Source of the DNA: Chloracidobacterium sp.
GTDB taxonomy: Bacteria > Acidobacteriota > Blastocatellia > Pyrinomonadales > Pyrinomonadaceae
Assembly: GCA_016716305.1 (NCBI GenBank)
Contig: JADJWP010000002.1
Coordinates: 2,788,501-2,852,500, forward strand
DNA: 64,000 nucleotides
Reading direction: 5' to 3'
Shown: one piece after another, positions 24,089-32,937 of the stretch
Layout: the number at the start of each line of letters is the position of its first letter
Numbering within the stretch: the first letter of the stretch is position 1
Notes under the pieces: generated by a model
What the model was told of the DNA's origin: nothing
Seen by the model: only the letters and a program-made list of their open reading frames with translations
The model's database searches: none
Program-made: the position numbers and the translations under genes

Positions 24089-25243
24089 CTACCCCTGATT
24101 CGTTTGAGCATTCGGGTCGCCGGATGCAGTGTTGAAGCCTAATGTTTGACGAAGCTGATATAGGATAGTCTCGTCCTTGATGACATCCTGGAGCCACGAT
24201 TCAAGCGGCATGTGGCCCCATTTAACGGCCCGCTGAACGAGGTACGAAACCGGACTATGCGGCTCGGTCTTCTGAAAGAAATCGGCGACATCGGCCAATC
24301 GCTTTAACGCGTCTTTACGGTTTTGTATCGGCCCCGCAGGGCCTCCGCCTGCTCGTCCGACTGCGGCTCCGTCGGCGGATCCTTCGCCGTCCGCGGATTC
24401 GCTTTCTTCGACGTCGGATTCGTCAGGCTCTTCTTGCCGCTTTTCTTCAAGGAGCTTCTTGACCTGCCCGTGGATGTCCTCGAGTGATTTACGCAGCGTA
24501 CTCAACCCAGGCGTCTGATTGCGGTCGTATTTTTCCTCGGTAACTTTATTGAGGGCGTTAAATGCCTCCCAGCATTCTTCGAGCGTGAAGTTTACCTTTT
24601 CACAGCTTGCACGCCGAGTCGCTGCTTTCTCTTTTCGCCACATTTCCGCCGTTACGCGGCGTTCGTTCTCGGCCTGCGCCTTTAATTGCGCGTATCGGGC
24701 CTGATCCTCGGTGGCGAGGGTCTCAAGATTGTCAGGTATGTCAAACGTCTTCGAATCTTCCCAATCGATAAAGCTGTAACCCTCGCCGCCCGTGAACGGT
24801 GCTTGCTTCGCGGCGAAAGCTCCGGTCGTATCAAACCATGAGATTGCGTTTGCACGCCCCTCCATGTCGCCTTCATCGATCTCGGGGTGCACGGTTTCCC
24901 AAAAGATATCGTGAAAGCCGGCGAGCATTTTCAGGCCGTCGCGAAGTCCCGCAAAACCATACTGCTTGAGCAAAGCCTCTGCCAGCCAAACCCCGACCTG
25001 AAGATCTTTCGTCTGAGTGGTAAGGGCCGGTACAGCAAGATCGATGACCCTACGGTAATCAGCAACCTTAAGTTCCGTCTGCCACTCGCCTTGATTCAAA
25101 ACTTCGTCCGCACGGCGGGCCTCTGAGATCTCGTCGTAAAGTCCGGAGTAACGGAGCGATTCGCCCGAAGGGTTCTCATCAGAGATCGGACGAAGTAGTG
25201 CCTCAAGGTCGACGACCGGTGGCTGTCGTAGTTCTTCACTCAT
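24089..25243 (-). CDS. tssA: T6SS cap/baseplate organiser TssA (ImpA N-terminal type)
   Basis: 384 residues. The ImpA_N domain is clear near the start: LEALLRPISDENPSGESLRYSGLYDEISEARRADEV, then DLQVGVWLAEALLKQYGFAGLRDGL. A charged, Asp/Glu/Ser/Gly-rich linker (about 270-310) separates it from a C-terminal ImpA-like segment, DALKRLADVADFFQKTEPHSPVSYLVQRAVKWG. This short TssA class organises baseplate and tube-sheath polymerisation. It is placed between tagJ and tssB. Confidence 0.93.
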   Translation of the reverse strand: MSEELRQPPVVDLEALLRPISDENPSGESLRYSGLYDEISEARRADEVLNQGEWQTELKVADYRRVIDLAVPALTTQTKDLQVGVWLAEALLKQYGFAGLRDGLKMLAGFHDIFWETVHPEIDEGDMEGRANAISWFDTTGAFAAKQAPFTGGEGYSFIDWEDSKTFDIPDNLETLATEDQARYAQLKAQAENERRVTAEMWRKEKAATRRASCEKVNFTLEECWEAFNALNKVTEEKYDRNQTPGLSTLRKSLEDIHGQVKKLLEEKRQEEPDESDVEESESADGEGSADGAAVGRAGGGPAGPIQNRKDALKRLADVADFFQKTEPHSPVSYLVQRAVKWGHMPLESWLQDVIKDETILYQLRQTLGFNTASGDPNAQTNQG

Positions 25244-25348
25244 CGAAAAAAACTCCTAAGATTACTCAAGAACTCGGGCGAATGCTGAAACTCACTGGGA
25301 TTTGTGCCCTTATAATAAACGAAAACGCGAAATAAATCACTAAAAAAC

Positions 25349-26173
25349 TCAATCGGCCGTTTCGCCAACTTCGGCCGCTTTCGGATGCTTAAAAACGATA
25401 GTGTCAAGATCCAGGATCGACCGATCTTTGCCGTCCATCCAAAAGAGTTTCATTCCTTCTCCGACGAAGAGCTCTTCGCCGAGGTCTTTCCATTCAGTCA
25501 TCCTGCCTAACCGAACTAGATCGTTTTCGCTTTTCCATGAACCCGCATATAACGCCGGGAAGAACATCTCGCCATTGGTACCGTTCGTCAGTTCGACCTT
25601 CGCCTGTATCCAGAAAAGATCCCGCAGTGATTTCGGCTTAATAAATTCGATCTTCTCGACATGTTCGAATGGCAGCCAAATATACGCATCCTTGAAAAGG
25701 ACCTCGAACACGCAGCTGGTCAGATCGTTATAATCGCGAAAGTCGGAGTGATCTTCGCCGTTGATCGTACATGCGTACGCCGGCCGACTCTCTTCGACAC
25801 TATCCAATATCTGACGTGCCTCGGCAATGTTTCCTTCGCGAACGCGGTTGTTCGCGTTGTGCATGTCCGCGAAATGCGGCGGCGTAGCCGTCATCGTCTC
25901 GGGTTTGACCCCGTCGGCGAAATAGGCGAGCCGGTCGCGCTCCGCCTTGAAATTCTGTCGAAATATATTTGCGCCGATCATCGCATTTACGTCTTGATGC
26001 CCGATGACCTCGAGTTGTTTTTCGGCCCGTTCCCATTCTCCCGAAAAGCAGCACAGCTCGAACAAAAATGTTCTGGCTGTAGCGTTCGTCGGGTTTGTCT
26101 TGACCAAATTCAGCGCGCTTTCGACCGCAGCTTTTAGATCGCCTTTATCGAGATTCAATTTTGCGTCATTCAT
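25349..26173 (-). CDS. tagJ: ImpE/TagJ family T6SS accessory protein
   Basis: 274 residues. The N-terminal TPR-like part (LDKGDLKAAVESALNLVKTNPTNATARTFLFELCCFSGEWERAEKQLEV) and the C-terminal part (LTSCVFEVLFKDAYIWLPFEHVEKIEF, LRDLFWIQAKVEL, FFPALYAGSW) match ImpE/SciE/TagJ. In systems studied, TagJ binds the TssB N-terminus and modulates ClpV-dependent sheath disassembly. It is found only in some T6SS subfamilies, often together with FHA proteins, as here. Confidence 0.92.
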   Translation of the reverse strand: MNDAKLNLDKGDLKAAVESALNLVKTNPTNATARTFLFELCCFSGEWERAEKQLEVIGHQDVNAMIGANIFRQNFKAERDRLAYFADGVKPETMTATPPHFADMHNANNRVREGNIAEARQILDSVEESRPAYACTINGEDHSDFRDYNDLTSCVFEVLFKDAYIWLPFEHVEKIEFIKPKSLRDLFWIQAKVELTNGTNGEMFFPALYAGSWKSENDLVRLGRMTEWKDLGEELFVGEGMKLFWMDGKDRSILDLDTIVFKHPKAAEVGETAD

Positions 26174-26200
26174 AATCTGGCATCCTCTGCATTGATCCGG

Positions 26201-29200
26201 TCACTTGATGAACGTCTGTGGAGCTTTTACCGATCGGAACGTATTTTTGTCAAAAAGATCGCCGCCACTTGGTTTTATCGTCGCCGTTACTGCTTTACCG
26301 CTGACCGAAAAACTCAACAGATATTCGCCGCCGGGCTGTTTCTCGGGCCTCGAAGCATCGACAAATCTGAACAAGCCCCAGTTGCCCTGGAACGTATTCG
26401 GGATGGCCGACGGTGCAGTCGTCCGGTTAGACGATGGCGTTTCAGATGTGTTCGATCCTGAAGACGATGTCGACGTTGGTGTCGAGCCCCCGCTAGTTGA
26501 AACCAGGCTAAGCAGAACGCCCGTTTCGGCGGATTGGGCAGCGGGGAAGGTTCCTTTGATCGATCCGGTGCCTTCTGACGTTATCTTTTGACCATCGATC
26601 TTGACCTCGACGATCGCGTCCTTGACCGGGCGGAGTGTAAATTCGTAATCGAATTTGGGTGTCGGACTTGTACCGAATAGAGCCTTTCTGAGATTGATCG
26701 CACTATTCAGATATGCAACGAATTCATCGCTGAACTGCACTTCGCTAGTGGCCTTGACCTTAAGCTGTCCACCGGATTCTTCAAAATACTTGCTCAAACG
26801 ATCCTCATAGAACTTTGAGAATTTGCCGTCAGATGGATTCAGATATGCCGTGAGCTTGGTCAGGTCGGCTTCGCCTTGGCCATCTTCAAACGGGTATCCT
26901 TTCTCGATCTCGCGAGCCGCGGGGATGATCTCATCGGTCCAGGCTTTTGCCAATTGGCTCTTCGCATCAGCTCCGAGCAGGCCCTTTAAGTTGCCGATCG
27001 GACGCTGCAAAAGAGTTGCCAATTCCTGCCCGGACGACGATTCGCTGAATGTGCTCAACAGGCCAGTGATCGCCTTTTCTCGAGCAAGGATCTTGAGCGG
27101 GTCTTTATCATTTGCCATTTCTTCGGCTATCCGCTTCATTCTGTCTTCTGAGATCCCGCTGAAATCATTGAATGCCTTGCCCATTTCGGCCTGGTACTTC
27201 TCGATAGGGGCGTTTTTGGGATCTTCAGCGGTTCCGACGAAAACGAACAACGGCCGGAACTCCTTTTCCGGTTGGGTCGCCGTCGCGGTCTCCGTTTTCC
27301 CCTTTGAAAAAAACTTCATGATCCAGTCGAGCCATCCACCCGTATCGACCGCTTTTGAGAAATCAGTGTTCTTCGCGATCTCAATGACCAATATTTTCAT
27401 TGGCGAATTTGCCGACGAAAAAACACGAAGAGCGTCGGTAGCGTCGTCCTTGTTTTTGTACGGCCTCACCTGCACGCCCTTTACGAACGTTCGCCACTGA
27501 TCCGCGTAATCGCGATGATACCGGTCATCAAGTTTGGCGGCATCGGTCGATTGGGCGAGTTCGCGTTTACCAAGTTCGCCCATTACCCAGTCGTCTTCGC
27601 TAAGTTTCTGATCCGCTTCCGCGATAGCTTTTTTCATCAGGTCGTAACCGACCCTTGTAAACGCCCCGGGGACGCGATAAGTGCCTGAAACAAATCCCGC
27701 GGGATCATCGGCCCCGTATTTTGCCTTTATGGCGTCAACGGTTGTCGGTCCGGTTTCATCGACCTGACGCGAGATCTCGGTGATCCGGTTACTGTAATAC
27801 CTGTAAACCGCCGGAAAGGCCTGTAATTTGCGTCGCGTATCTTCGACCAATTTCGCGTTCATTTCAATACGCGGAAAGTTGCCGTCATAAAGATCGCGGT
27901 CAACCTGCTTTGCCCAAAACTCGAGATGCTGCTCGGCCGTCGGCCGCATATCGGCCGGCACCTTTGATTCCGTTACCCAGTATTCCTTCAAAGTGTTTGC
28001 AATATGGGTCGCCTCGGCCTTTTCCTTGTACTGTCCCGAGATCATCAAATATGCCTTGAGCAAGTTGTAATGCTTGTCGAGCAGTTGCTCATCCTTTTCT
28101 GTCAGTTGCCCTGGGTTCGAGACGCCCTGTCCGTCGGCGAATTTGCGAAGTTCTGCCTCGATCCGCCTTACCGTCGGGGCTTTGTAACGACCCTCAACAA
28201 GGTTAAAGTAAAGCGGCAAAAGGTGATTTTCGTATATCTTCTCACCTGAATACATCCCGAACCGCATGTATAACGGAGCACCATCACGATCGTTGGTATC
28301 CAACATCGTCAATAGCGGCATCATCTCATCGATAGTTCGGATCTCGCGCCTGACTTCCTCTTCATTCTTCGCAAGGATATCCTTTCCGGCATCTGAGCGT
28401 CTTAAAACCAACGCTTTCTCACCGATGACGATCGCCCGATCGAGCATCGCCTGATTTGAGAACAGAGAGACTCCCGCCATTACCAAAACTGCCAATACAG
28501 CGAATAATCCAAGAAGGGTCATGAACCATCCGAAGATAGGCACCCTTTGGCGTTGAGCAAGAAACGTCTTGACAAGGTCTTTGTCGCGAAGAATGACGTC
28601 ACGGAACAAACGCTGAGTAAAGTAGCCGCTGCCGGCGGTTTTCGGTGATCCAGGTGCGGCCTTTGTCTCAGGGACCGCGGTAAAATAAAAGCCCCTCAGA
28701 AACGGGTTTTCACTGAACGGGTTAGGACGGAATAGAGCGTTAACAAAACCGCCGAATTTGCGGCGCGCCGAGCCGAAATGCAGCGGAAAATTGAAGATCC
28801 TGAGCTGGCGAACGGGAGCGAATGGAGCCGATAGGCGAATAAGACGACGCTTCATCACCGAGTTATGGAGCAACTCGTATTCCCCGTCGAACATAGCTTG
28901 CGCGTTCTCGCTTTTTTCCAACGGAATCGTAGCACCCCAAACCAAGGTGCGGTCCTCGTTCTTCGAGCTCGAGAACGAATCACGAAAGCCCTCTATCGAA
29001 TCGGCGTTCGTAAATATCAAATAGACCGGGAACCTGACCTTGAGTCGCTGAATCGCTTCATCAAGCCGTGCGCGCAGCACTTTCGCCAGTTCCTCGTTTT
29101 GACGTTCATCGGATTTGAGTATGTCTTCAGCATTGACGATCAGCAGGAAGCCATCTAAGGGCCGATTAGAACGATACTTCTTGACATTTTCGATCAGCGA

Positions 29201-29815
29201 AGCCCATTCATCGGCATCAACTCCCTCGGTCTGATATCGACCCGCGGTGTCCAAAAACACCGCGTCGCTTGTTACTCGCCAATCGACGCTCTGCGTCGGC
29301 TTTACAAATTTCTGCTCCGACTGTCGTTGACTTGGAAGTGTTTGAAAATTGAGATTCGAACTGATCACGAGCGAGCTCTTGCCGGCCTTCGGTGCACCTG
29401 CGACCAAATACCAAGGCAACGAGTAAACCGCGTCTTTACCGCTTTCGCCAAGATTCGAACTCTTTAGGAATTGAACCGCTTCTTCGGCTCTCGATGCCAG
29501 ATCTGCATTTTCACCGACCGGAGCTGATACCTCTGCGGCAGCTTTTTCAGGTACAGCTTTTTCTCCGGCGTCCTTGCCCGCCGCAGCGGCCTCTTCTTTT
29601 TCCTTTTTCCTTTTCGAGCGGCGAGCGGCGAGAAAGCCGACAAGCATCGTAAAAGGCATCGTTAACAAAACCAGAACGATGACGACGACCTTTTGATTAC
29701 GGCCAACACTGCCTTCGGGCATCATCACCACGATCATCGTGACAATGCCGTAAAACGACATGATACTGCCAAGACCGAGTGCGTATTTTAGTTGACCAAC
29801 GTGCCAGGACGACAT
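26201..29815 (-). CDS. tssM: T6SS inner-membrane core protein TssM (IcmF/VasK)
   Basis: 1204 residues. Two membrane segments lie at about 9-33 and 41-64. An Ala/Glu/Lys-rich cytoplasmic stretch precedes the GTPase-like domain with Walker A GAPKAGKS at 140-147 and FLDTAGRYQTEG. A third membrane segment at about 425-448 leads into the large periplasmic domain. Near the C-terminus a Ser/Thr/Gly/Pro-rich linker (about 1103-1135) precedes the terminal beta domain (NWGLFRFVDAS, DLFDKNTFRSVKAP). That domain is the part that binds TssJ in other systems, but no tssJ is seen here. TssM with TssL anchors the machine to the envelope. Confidence 0.96.
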   Translation of the reverse strand: MSSWHVGQLKYALGLGSIMSFYGIVTMIVVMMPEGSVGRNQKVVVIVLVLLTMPFTMLVGFLAARRSKRKKEKEEAAAAGKDAGEKAVPEKAAAEVSAPVGENADLASRAEEAVQFLKSSNLGESGKDAVYSLPWYLVAGAPKAGKSSLVISSNLNFQTLPSQRQSEQKFVKPTQSVDWRVTSDAVFLDTAGRYQTEGVDADEWASLIENVKKYRSNRPLDGFLLIVNAEDILKSDERQNEELAKVLRARLDEAIQRLKVRFPVYLIFTNADSIEGFRDSFSSSKNEDRTLVWGATIPLEKSENAQAMFDGEYELLHNSVMKRRLIRLSAPFAPVRQLRIFNFPLHFGSARRKFGGFVNALFRPNPFSENPFLRGFYFTAVPETKAAPGSPKTAGSGYFTQRLFRDVILRDKDLVKTFLAQRQRVPIFGWFMTLLGLFAVLAVLVMAGVSLFSNQAMLDRAIVIGEKALVLRRSDAGKDILAKNEEEVRREIRTIDEMMPLLTMLDTNDRDGAPLYMRFGMYSGEKIYENHLLPLYFNLVEGRYKAPTVRRIEAELRKFADGQGVSNPGQLTEKDEQLLDKHYNLLKAYLMISGQYKEKAEATHIANTLKEYWVTESKVPADMRPTAEQHLEFWAKQVDRDLYDGNFPRIEMNAKLVEDTRRKLQAFPAVYRYYSNRITEISRQVDETGPTTVDAIKAKYGADDPAGFVSGTYRVPGAFTRVGYDLMKKAIAEADQKLSEDDWVMGELGKRELAQSTDAAKLDDRYHRDYADQWRTFVKGVQVRPYKNKDDATDALRVFSSANSPMKILVIEIAKNTDFSKAVDTGGWLDWIMKFFSKGKTETATATQPEKEFRPLFVFVGTAEDPKNAPIEKYQAEMGKAFNDFSGISEDRMKRIAEEMANDKDPLKILAREKAITGLLSTFSESSSGQELATLLQRPIGNLKGLLGADAKSQLAKAWTDEIIPAAREIEKGYPFEDGQGEADLTKLTAYLNPSDGKFSKFYEDRLSKYFEESGGQLKVKATSEVQFSDEFVAYLNSAINLRKALFGTSPTPKFDYEFTLRPVKDAIVEVKIDGQKITSEGTGSIKGTFPAAQSAETGVLLSLVSTSGGSTPTSTSSSGSNTSETPSSNRTTAPSAIPNTFQGNWGLFRFVDASRPEKQPGGEYLLSFSVSGKAVTATIKPSGGDLFDKNTFRSVKAPQTFIK

Positions 29816-29929
29816 AATCCGTTAAAACCTGATGAGTTGAGCTAAGTCCAATCGAATCCTGAGAGTTCATCCGATCGGTTTCCCAACAGTCGAAACACCG
29901 AAGAGAAACTCGGTCGTAAAAAGCGCAAA

Positions 29930-30607
29930 CTACAGTTGGAGCTTTTCCGCCGCGTCCCAAAAGAACTTCATAGAAAGCAAGAACATAACGAAATAGACAA
30001 TGATCCCTAAACCTAGACCGCCGGCGGCGCCGAGTTTTGCCCAAACAGGCATTCCTCGCTTTTCAGGCGGCTTCGGCTGATCATTTGCAAGCCAATGCGG
30101 TGAAAGCTCGACCGACTGTATCTTTCCGACCTTTACCAGTGCATTAGCGGTACGCTGCATTGTTGCCAGAAGCTTATCCTGTTCATAGATAGCGTATCGC
30201 CCTTTGAACCCAAGCAGCATACAGAAATAATAGACCTCGACCGCATCCTGCGTCGTCTCGATCTGCTTTAGCATCGCGTCCAGTTTGTCGAAAAACTTAT
30301 TGCCCGCCAATTGTTCGCCAAAATATTCGAGCTGAAGCGGATACTTTTCCCATTCGTTCTTTAACGGGAAGTTGTTTGTGAGGACGACCTCGTCGACAAA
30401 TGAAGCAAGAGCGAATTTCGAAACCTGCACGATCTTGTGATTGAACCGATATCGTTCAGCACGCTTCTCAAAATCCTGCAGCATTCCCGCGATCTGCGGG
30501 CGAAGTTCATTCGAGGGAACTACGATTCCGGCCTTTAACCTCAAGATCAGGTCAAATACCGGCCCGGCAAAGGTTATCAGATCATTTTTGTTAGCGGGAT
30601 CAGCCAT
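29930..30607 (-). CDS. tssL: T6SS inner-membrane protein TssL (DotU/ImpK), short form
   Basis: 225 residues. DotU pattern: FAGPVFDLILRLKAG, RFNHKIVQVSKFALASFVDEVVLTN, WEKYPLQLEYFGEQLAGNKFFDKL, YYFCMLLGFKGRYAIY. A single C-terminal membrane anchor lies at about 190-213, with only about 12 residues beyond it. There is therefore no OmpA-like peptidoglycan-binding extension. TssL partners with TssM and contacts TssK. It is 5 bp downstream of tssK. Confidence 0.95.
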   Translation of the reverse strand: MADPANKNDLITFAGPVFDLILRLKAGIVVPSNELRPQIAGMLQDFEKRAERYRFNHKIVQVSKFALASFVDEVVLTNNFPLKNEWEKYPLQLEYFGEQLAGNKFFDKLDAMLKQIETTQDAVEVYYFCMLLGFKGRYAIYEQDKLLATMQRTANALVKVGKIQSVELSPHWLANDQPKPPEKRGMPVWAKLGAAGGLGLGIIVYFVMFLLSMKFFWDAAEKLQL

Positions 30608-30612
30608 ATTTC

Positions 30613-31965
30613 TTATGGTTTGACAGCGTATAGCTCAAGTTTTTCGTCCGGGATCTCGTTCGGCACGTAAACCGCGATTACCTTTGAGCCGGTAATTCCG
30701 TTCCAGTAAGGCCCAATCGAATCGAGTTGGAAGTATTTGAAACCGACACGCGATGGGATCGGAGCCGGCGGAGGATTAGTGTAGGTCAGCACGACCCCGG
30801 GCAGCGCAGATCCGATGACCGAATCGATCACATCACGTGAAGCGATCTTTACGACCCGCGGTACTCCCTCGATCATCTTTGACTCGGGCATCTGTGCTCG
30901 AACCGCAAGGTAGAACCCGGCTTCCTTGAGCAGCCTTTCATCTTCAATTCGGCCGACATATAGTGTATCGCGGGTCTTTTCGAGCGGAATCGCGACACAT
31001 CGGCTCGGGATCACGGTCTCGAGCAGGTCCTTTAATTGAGTCGATAGGTTGTAAAACGTGAAATAAAGATCGTCGTGATCATATTTCACAATGTCTTTCG
31101 GGTGCGACTCGAGAGCGAATGTCATCAGTTTGCCGACGAGTTCTCCCATTTCAAGATAAAGTCGCTCGGGGTGAAGAACGGGCGACCGAAAGAAATGAGA
31201 CATCGTCGGTATCGACGAGTTGATAGTATGCAGCAGCCAGAAGACGGCAACTTCCGATGTTGTGAAATCGGCGAGGGAGGCATTGCTCTGCCGTCGTTGT
31301 TCACCAAGGCTGCCGCTTTTGGTGATCAATATCTCGACCATCTGCCGGAGCATATTGACGAGCCAGCCAGATGCCGACGACTTCAAAATCGGCGGGATGT
31401 ACTCATCCGATATCTTTAGCTGGCCCGTCGGGGTTCGCTGAAGCTCGGCGATCTTCATTGATGTGAATCCGTCGCGCAGTTCGTCGTCAAAGATTATCCT
31501 AAGGTTGCTTTTTGCATAAGCGATCGGCTGCTCGTTCGACCCTGTCGTTTCGTCCTTGACCATCGAGCCTTCCTGGTGAAAGCGAAGATTTGACCCAGCA
31601 GACGCACCACTTGCCTGAAAATTGGCTTCACCGGCTTTCTTGGCCGGTATAGCCAGATGAACGCCAAGCCGTTCCTGTTCGACCTTGAAGTGATCGCCCA
31701 CGGGTCGCAGGTCAGGGACTGCCTCAGCGTCAGGCACATTGATCATCAAGCCGTCCTGCATAACGGCACGGCAATTCGTTATTTGAAAGTTGCCGTTGGC
31801 TATAGCTTCATTGTTTACCTGAAGGTCCAATACGCCATAGTTAAACTGCATCATCGACTGGGCACGCGAATGCAGCAGCTCTTCATGATAATTGTCCCAC
31901 TGCTGAAAATGGTGCGGAGTCAGGAGCATCCCCTCGTTCCAGACGATTTTGCGGTATTTGCTCAT
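30613..31965 (-). CDS. tssK: T6SS baseplate-membrane connector TssK (ImpJ/VasE)
   Basis: 450 residues starting MSKYRKIVWNEGMLLTPHHFQQWDNY, the classical TssK start. It continues with VHLAIPAKKAGEANF and LAVRAQMPESKMIEGVPRVVKIASRDVID, which match the family shoulder and head domains. Trimeric TssK links the baseplate wedges to the TssLM membrane complex. It is the first canonical core gene of the locus in transcription order, preceded by a 138-bp gap with a possible promoter. Confidence 0.95.
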   Translation of the reverse strand: MSKYRKIVWNEGMLLTPHHFQQWDNYHEELLHSRAQSMMQFNYGVLDLQVNNEAIANGNFQITNCRAVMQDGLMINVPDAEAVPDLRPVGDHFKVEQERLGVHLAIPAKKAGEANFQASGASAGSNLRFHQEGSMVKDETTGSNEQPIAYAKSNLRIIFDDELRDGFTSMKIAELQRTPTGQLKISDEYIPPILKSSASGWLVNMLRQMVEILITKSGSLGEQRRQSNASLADFTTSEVAVFWLLHTINSSIPTMSHFFRSPVLHPERLYLEMGELVGKLMTFALESHPKDIVKYDHDDLYFTFYNLSTQLKDLLETVIPSRCVAIPLEKTRDTLYVGRIEDERLLKEAGFYLAVRAQMPESKMIEGVPRVVKIASRDVIDSVIGSALPGVVLTYTNPPPAPIPSRVGFKYFQLDSIGPYWNGITGSKVIAVYVPNEIPDEKLELYAVKP

Positions 31966-31983
31966 AACAAGATTTAGACGTAA

Positions 31984-32012
31984 ATAGTAAAACGAGTTAG
32001 CGAATTAGTAAA
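31984..32012 (-). promoter_or_regulatory. Possible promoter upstream of tssK
   Basis: On the minus strand TTTACT (32012-32007) and TACTAT (31989-31984) are separated by 17 bp and lie about 18 bp before the tssK ATG. The match to TTGACA/TATAAT is moderate. The gap to the upstream gene (138 bp) is large for this locus, which supports an internal start. Confidence 0.3.
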
Positions 32013-32103
32013 CAGTCGGGCGCAGGTTTCTTTTGCAGCTCGAATACCGCCGTTCTGTTAGTAACATTACAGTTATGACGACAAAGAGAAATGCACCGAT
32101 AAA

Positions 32104-32880
32104 TCAACTTTCCGGTATCGGTGAGCCGGTCAGGACCGTAAAAAACTCGGCCAGCCAGCGCTCACCGGACTTTTCAGGAAGGACTTCCGACCCGGCTTCT
32201 GCGACCGCAAGCGACTCGATCAATGGAATAAATCTGACCGCGGCCGGATCAACGCCGAGGAACCGGATCGGTTTCGACGGCTTAAGAAAGACATTCACCA
32301 TGTCGATACTCGCATTGGTCGGATCAGCACAATTTTCGGCCGGCGAGGTCACGAGATACTCTCGACATGCCAAAGGTCGATCTTCATGGATCGTACAAGA
32401 CTCGTTTTCGAGAAACGGACATTCGATCGACTGACCGAAATATTCCATGACCGCTTCATTGATCTTCTTTTCAAGTTCGTGTTGCGGATCCTGACGACGG
32501 TTTTCCGAGAGATCGCGGATTCGGTCGAACCAGCCGATCGCTTCGAAATGGGCCAAACTGTCGGCAAACCGCTTCTTGACCAATGTCTGCCTTTCGATAG
32601 GCATGGCTTCGACTACTTCAGCCAATCTGATGGCCTCGATCACCGAAACCGGTACGGCCTGTCGGCAGCAGGCACCGCAACCCTTTGCACACGAGACCTT
32701 TTCGCCGTTAGCGGCTGCCGCGGCAACGCTCATTTCCACAAAGCTATCGGTCATTTTTTGAAATACGGGCAGCATCCGATCGGGCCTCACGGGACCTGAG
32801 GGCACCGTTAATTCTAGATCGAGGGGTTGTCCGGCAACTTTCAATGTTATGTTACCGGTGATCCACTGTTCATTTTCCAT
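32104..32880 (-). CDS. YkgJ-like Cys-cluster (putative zinc/iron-chelating) protein
   Basis: 258 residues. A first cluster CxxxCxxCC (Cys64, 68, 71, 72) in SCAKGCGACCRQ and later cysteines (154, 162, 172, 184) in CPFL..SCTIHEDRPLACREYL and ENC match the YkgJ/CxxCxxCC family, thought to bind Zn or an Fe-S cluster. Residues 1-60 form a separate beta-type N-terminal region not usual for the family. It has no export signal. It sits between the FHA genes and tssK on the same strand with short gaps, so it is probably co-expressed with the T6SS. Its role there is unknown. Confidence 0.8.
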   Translation of the reverse strand: MENEQWITGNITLKVAGQPLDLELTVPSGPVRPDRMLPVFQKMTDSFVEMSVAAAAANGEKVSCAKGCGACCRQAVPVSVIEAIRLAEVVEAMPIERQTLVKKRFADSLAHFEAIGWFDRIRDLSENRRQDPQHELEKKINEAVMEYFGQSIECPFLENESCTIHEDRPLACREYLVTSPAENCADPTNASIDMVNVFLKPSKPIRFLGVDPAAVRFIPLIESLAVAEAGSEVLPEKSGERWLAEFFTVLTGSPIPES

Positions 32881-32937
32881 ATTGTTTCTCTTCCGGCGAA
32901 AACGTCGATGGTGCCGAGATGTAGATGAAAGGTGAAC

